Source: Rhodobacter sp.
GTDB lineage: Bacteria > Pseudomonadota > Alphaproteobacteria > Rhodobacterales > Rhodobacteraceae
Assembly (NCBI GenBank): GCA_027484145.1
Contig: JAIXUH010000002.1
Coordinates: forward strand, 1,028,294 to 1,092,293
Direction: 5' to 3'
Length of the DNA stretch: 64,000 nt
Part shown: positions 61,131-64,000 of the stretch, piece after piece
Numbering within the stretch: position 1 is the stretch's first letter
How the letters are laid out: every line of letters begins with the position of its first letter
Made by a program: the position numbers and the translations under genes
Notes under the pieces: generated by a model
The model's database searches: none
Told to the model about the DNA's origin: nothing
The model's input: only the letters and a program-made list of their open reading frames with translations

Positions 61131-61586
61131 ATGAAAGCTAAACTGACTGGCTTGGCGCTAGGCGCGCTGATGATGGCACTGCCTGCACAAGCCCAAGACG
61201 CAACCGGAGATGTGGAAGCAGGCGCAAAGGTTTTCGCCAAGTGCCAGACCTGCCACGTCATCGCTGACGCCGAAGGCAAAGTGCTGGCTGGCAAGAATTC
61301 GAAAACCGGGCCGAACCTGTTTGGTCTGCCGGGCCGCGTGGCTGGCACTTATGCAGAATTCGGTGGCTACGGCGAGTCGATCAAGGCGCTGGGGGCCACG
61401 GGTTTTGCATGGGACGAAGCAAACTTCGTCGAATATGTCGCAGACCCGGCCAAGTTCCTGAAGGCCAAACTGGACGACAAAGGCGCGAAGTCGAAGATGA
61501 GCTTCAAGCTGGGCAAGGAAGAAGACGCCAAGAATGTCTGGGCGTTCATTCAGTCGCTCTCGCCCGCACCAGCCGCGACGAACTGA
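61131..61586 (+). CDS. cycA: cytochrome c2
   Basis: The periplasmic electron carrier from the bc1 complex to the photooxidised reaction centre. The 151-residue precursor has a signal peptide ending PAQAQ (about residue 21), haem motif CQTCH and axial Met in AKSKMSFKL. The 89 nt upstream are AT-rich and may hold its own promoter (TTGATT near 61068). A strong terminator follows. Confidence 0.96.
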   Translation: MKAKLTGLALGALMMALPAQAQDATGDVEAGAKVFAKCQTCHVIADAEGKVLAGKNSKTGPNLFGLPGRVAGTYAEFGGYGESIKALGATGFAWDEANFVEYVADPAKFLKAKLDDKGAKSKMSFKLGKEEDAKNVWAFIQSLSPAPAATN

Positions 61587-61614
61587 CCGTCTCTCCCTTT
61601 CGGGGCAGCAGACC

Positions 61615-61649
61615 AAAACAGCAGGCCCGCCGGCCTGCTGTTTTTTTTT
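61615..61649 (+). terminator. Rho-independent terminator after cycA
   Basis: AAAACAGCAGGCC (61615-61627) pairs with GGCCTGCTGTTTT (61632-61644) and the T-run extends to 61649. It ends the plus-strand photosynthesis operon. Confidence 0.93.
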
Positions 61650-61656
61650 CGGAATG

Positions 61657-61684
61657 AAAAAGGCCCCGGATACGTCCGGAGCCC
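61657..61684 (-). terminator. Rho-independent terminator of the RTX gene
   Basis: On the minus strand GGGCTCCGGA (61684-61675) pairs with TCCGGGGCC (61670-61662) with one G-T pair, followed by TTTTT. It lies 22 nt after the RTX stop codon. Confidence 0.8.
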
Positions 61685-61705
61685 TTTGCGTTGCATTCAG
61701 GTCAG

Positions 61706-64000
61706 TCAGACCAGAAAGATATCCAGCGCCGTGATGGCAAGCCCTGCGGTAAACCGCACCACCGCCACCTGCGCGCCGCCACCATTGCCGTCGGCATCAT
61801 GGAACAACGTGCCGCTTGCCTGATCGTAAATCAGGAAGTCATCGGCATCCTGCGCCACAGTGCCAAAGCGCAGCATGCTGCCCTGCACATTGCCCAAGGC
61901 ATCCGCCGCCAATCCGCCAAACCCTGCAAGGCCAAGCACAACCGCATCTGCCCCCACGGTAAAGTCGGTGATGCGATCCATGCCTTCGCCCGGCGCGGCA
62001 AAGACAAAGCTGTCAGCCCCGCCACCGCCGCCCAGTTGGTCAGCCCCGGCGCCGCCGGTCAGCGTGTCATCGCCGTCACCGCCCGTGATGGTATCCGCCC
62101 CGCCCAGACCGGACAGCACGTTGCCTTCGGCATTGCCGCGGATCGTGTTGGACAAATCATTGCCCGTGCCGTTGACCGCAGCACCCGTGAGGATCAGCGT
62201 TTCGACAAAGTCACCCAAAGTGAAATCGACAGCGGAGTAGACACGGTCAATGCCACCCGCATCAAGGCCGGTTCCGGAATCGAGTTCAGACACGATATCG
62301 CCGGCATCATCGACGTAATAGGTATCGTTGCCCGTTCCGCCGTTCATCTGGTCGGCGCCGGCACCGCCCGACAAGGCATCATTGCCGCCGCCACCTGTCA
62401 GGATGTTGTTCAGACCGTTGCCGCGGATCACGTTGTCAGATGCGTTGCCCGTGCCCACAACCGCGCTGCCCGAAAGGGTCAGATCCTCAAAGAACGTATC
62501 AAGCGTCAGATCAAACCTGGAAATGATCCTGTCCCGGCCGCCAAGATCGGCGCCCGTCACCACATCCGCTTCGGAAAGCACATCTGTCAGATCATCCAGA
62601 TAATACAGGTCGTTGCCCGCACCACCGCGCATGGTGTCGGCCCCGGCCCCGCCGATCAGCACATCATCCCCCGCTTCGCCGGACAGAATGTTGTTCTGGC
62701 CGTTGCCACGCAGGGTGTTGTTGCCGTTGTTGCCGGTGCCCCGGATGGCACCCCCGGTCAGCACCAGCCGTTCGACAAAGGTCGATAGCGTGTGATCGAC
62801 CGAGCTTTCGACACGATCGTTCCCGCCCTGATCCGCGCCCGTGACCGAGTCAGCCTCGCTGACCACATCGCCCAGATCATCCACGATATAGACGTCGCTG
62901 CCCGACCCGCCGAACATGGTGTCCTGCCCGTTGCCGCCCGTCAGCACATCATTGCCGCCTGCCCCGGACAGGATGTTGTTCTGCCCGTTGCCGCGGATGT
63001 TGTTGCCCAGATCGTTGCCGGTGCCGCGGATCGCCCCGCCCGTCAGGACCAGACGTTCGACAAACGCACCAAGCGTAAAGTCGACCGAGGCATCCACCCG
63101 GTCATTGCCGCCGGTGTTCGCCCCTGTCACCGGGTCGGTTTCCGACGCGACATCGCCGGTGTTGTCGACGGTATAGACATCGTTGCCCGCCCCGCCAAAC
63201 ATCGAGTCCGCACCGGCGCCGCCCGACAGACTGTCGTTCCCGCCAAGCCCATAGATCACGTCGCTGCCCGCCGTCGGCAAGCCCTGACCGGGGACCGTGC
63301 GGGTTGGGCTGATCACGTCATTACCAGCCGTCCCGATGATCGCCCCACCCGGACCGGCGGTCACAACCACCGTCACCGTAGCGGTGTCCACACCGCCAAA
63401 GCCGTCAGACACCTGATAGGTAAAGGTGTCGGTACCGACAAAACCTGCGGTCGGCGTATAGACAAAGGCCGTGCCATCAAAGCTGACCGTGCCATTGGCC
63501 GCACCGGTAAAGCTGGAAACGGTCAGCGGGTCGCCATTGGCATCAGTGTCATTTGCCAGAAGGCTTGCCGCCGTGATCGACAAAGGCTGGACTTCGGCAA
63601 CCGTGCGGCTGTCGTCGCCCGCAACGGGGGCCGTGTTGATCACGTTGACCGTGACCGTGGCTGTATCGGTGCCGCCCTGCCCGTCACTGACGGTATAGGT
63701 AAAGCTGTCCGTCCCGGTAAAGCCCGCCGTCGGGGTATAGACAAAGGCCGTGCCGTCAAAGCTGACCGTGCCGTTGGCCGCACCGGTAAAGCCGCTGACT
63801 GTCAGCGTGTCGCCATTGGCATCACTGTCATTGGTCAGAAGATCGACCGCCAGAATGGACAGGGGTTGACCGGGCCGGGTGGTCACCGTGTCATCGCCGG
63901 CCACCGGCGGGGCGTTGACGCCGACCGAGATGGTGACGAGGCCGGTGTCGGTGCCGCCCTGACCGTCGCTGACGGTATAGGTAAAGCTCGCCGTGCCCGA
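61706..64000 (-). CDS. RTX-type secreted protein with Ig-like repeats (5' truncated at window end)
   Basis: At least 765 codons are open to the window edge on the minus strand; the N-terminus is outside. From the N-terminal side there are three VCBS/cadherin-like repeats (SFTYTVSDGQGGTDTATVT pattern, NDSDANGD calcium-type loops), then about five blocks, each with RTX nonapeptides (GGAGNDVL, GGAGADTM) and a conserved FVERLVLTGGAIRGTGN beta-roll unit, then a C-terminal ADSFVFA/ITDF cap and hydrophobic end (ITALDIFLV), which fits a type I secretion signal. An extracellular adhesin or matrix protein is likely. No hydrolase domain is visible here. Confidence 0.9.
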   Translation of the reverse strand, partial: SGTASFTYTVSDGQGGTDTGLVTISVGVNAPPVAGDDTVTTRPGQPLSILAVDLLTNDSDANGDTLTVSGFTGAANGTVSFDGTAFVYTPTAGFTGTDSFTYTVSDGQGGTDTATVTVNVINTAPVAGDDSRTVAEVQPLSITAASLLANDTDANGDPLTVSSFTGAANGTVSFDGTAFVYTPTAGFVGTDTFTYQVSDGFGGVDTATVTVVVTAGPGGAIIGTAGNDVISPTRTVPGQGLPTAGSDVIYGLGGNDSLSGGAGADSMFGGAGNDVYTVDNTGDVASETDPVTGANTGGNDRVDASVDFTLGAFVERLVLTGGAIRGTGNDLGNNIRGNGQNNILSGAGGNDVLTGGNGQDTMFGGSGSDVYIVDDLGDVVSEADSVTGADQGGNDRVESSVDHTLSTFVERLVLTGGAIRGTGNNGNNTLRGNGQNNILSGEAGDDVLIGGAGADTMRGGAGNDLYYLDDLTDVLSEADVVTGADLGGRDRIISRFDLTLDTFFEDLTLSGSAVVGTGNASDNVIRGNGLNNILTGGGGNDALSGGAGADQMNGGTGNDTYYVDDAGDIVSELDSGTGLDAGGIDRVYSAVDFTLGDFVETLILTGAAVNGTGNDLSNTIRGNAEGNVLSGLGGADTITGGDGDDTLTGGAGADQLGGGGGADSFVFAAPGEGMDRITDFTVGADAVVLGLAGFGGLAADALGNVQGSMLRFGTVAQDADDFLIYDQASGTLFHDADGNGGGAQVAVVRFTAGLAITALDIFLV

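Noticed and set aside
61706..63904. CRISPR or tandem satellite array
   Set aside because: The repeats are coding: period and phase follow RTX and Ig-like protein units, with no uniform spacers.

Overview
The window is the chromosome of a Rhodobacter-group alphaproteobacterium (Rhodobacteraceae; Rhodobacter, Cereibacter, Tabrizicola and Gemmobacter-like genera are candidates). It carries a complete photosynthesis gene cluster (about 16.1-61.6 kb) in the Rhodobacter-type order, with the spheroidene carotenoid pathway and a pufX gene, which is restricted to that clade. DNA is GC-rich and operons are tightly packed, often with ATGA stop/start overlaps.

Layout. 1-6.7 kb: the end of an alpha/beta hydrolase gene, then an LsrB/RhaS-like sugar ABC importer (binding protein, fused ATPase, two permeases) followed by dihydroxyacetone-kinase-type subunits DhaK and DhaL, probably one uptake and phosphorylation operon for a small keto-sugar or polyol product. 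6.8-7.8 kb: an opposing aldo/keto reductase. 8.0-14.3 kb: pstSCAB-phoU-phoB behind a clear Pho box. 14.3-16.0 kb: corA and an unrecognised Cys-rich protein.

Photosynthesis cluster. Minus strand: dxs; pufQBALMX; bchC-bchX-bchY-bchZ upstream of puf; crtE-crtF. Plus strand: crtD-crtC. Minus: tspO, crtI-crtB. Plus: crtA-bchI-bchD-bchO. Minus: bchG-(PucC-like)-bchP-idi, ppsR, ppaA. Plus: bchF-N-B-H-L-M-lhaA-puhA-B-C-bciE-acsF-puhE-hemA-cycA. Together these make isoprenoid precursors, 5-aminolevulinate, bacteriochlorophyll a, spheroidene/spheroidenone, the RC-LH1-PufX core and its soluble electron donor cytochrome c2. Eleven TGT-N12-ACA boxes (one degenerate) sit at the promoters of bchC, crtE/crtD, crtI/crtA, bchG, ppaA and bchF. 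They fit repression by the encoded PpsR with its antirepressor PpaA. The oxygen-dependent cyclase (acsF, bciE) is present. bchE and bchJ, which I recall between ppsR and bchG in R. sphaeroides, are missing from that spot, pointing to pigment synthesis under oxygen. No puc (LH2) genes lie in the window.

The right end (61.7-64.0 kb) is the C-terminal part of a large RTX-type secreted protein running off the window.

The main unexpected features are: a 27-codon ORF coupled between bchX and bchY; a dispersed GC-rich repeat, one copy of which lies in frame inside bchB; a likely ATT start for crtA; an apparently leaderless bchG promoter; an unresolved crtD/crtC junction; and a hairpin that would mask the puhE start.
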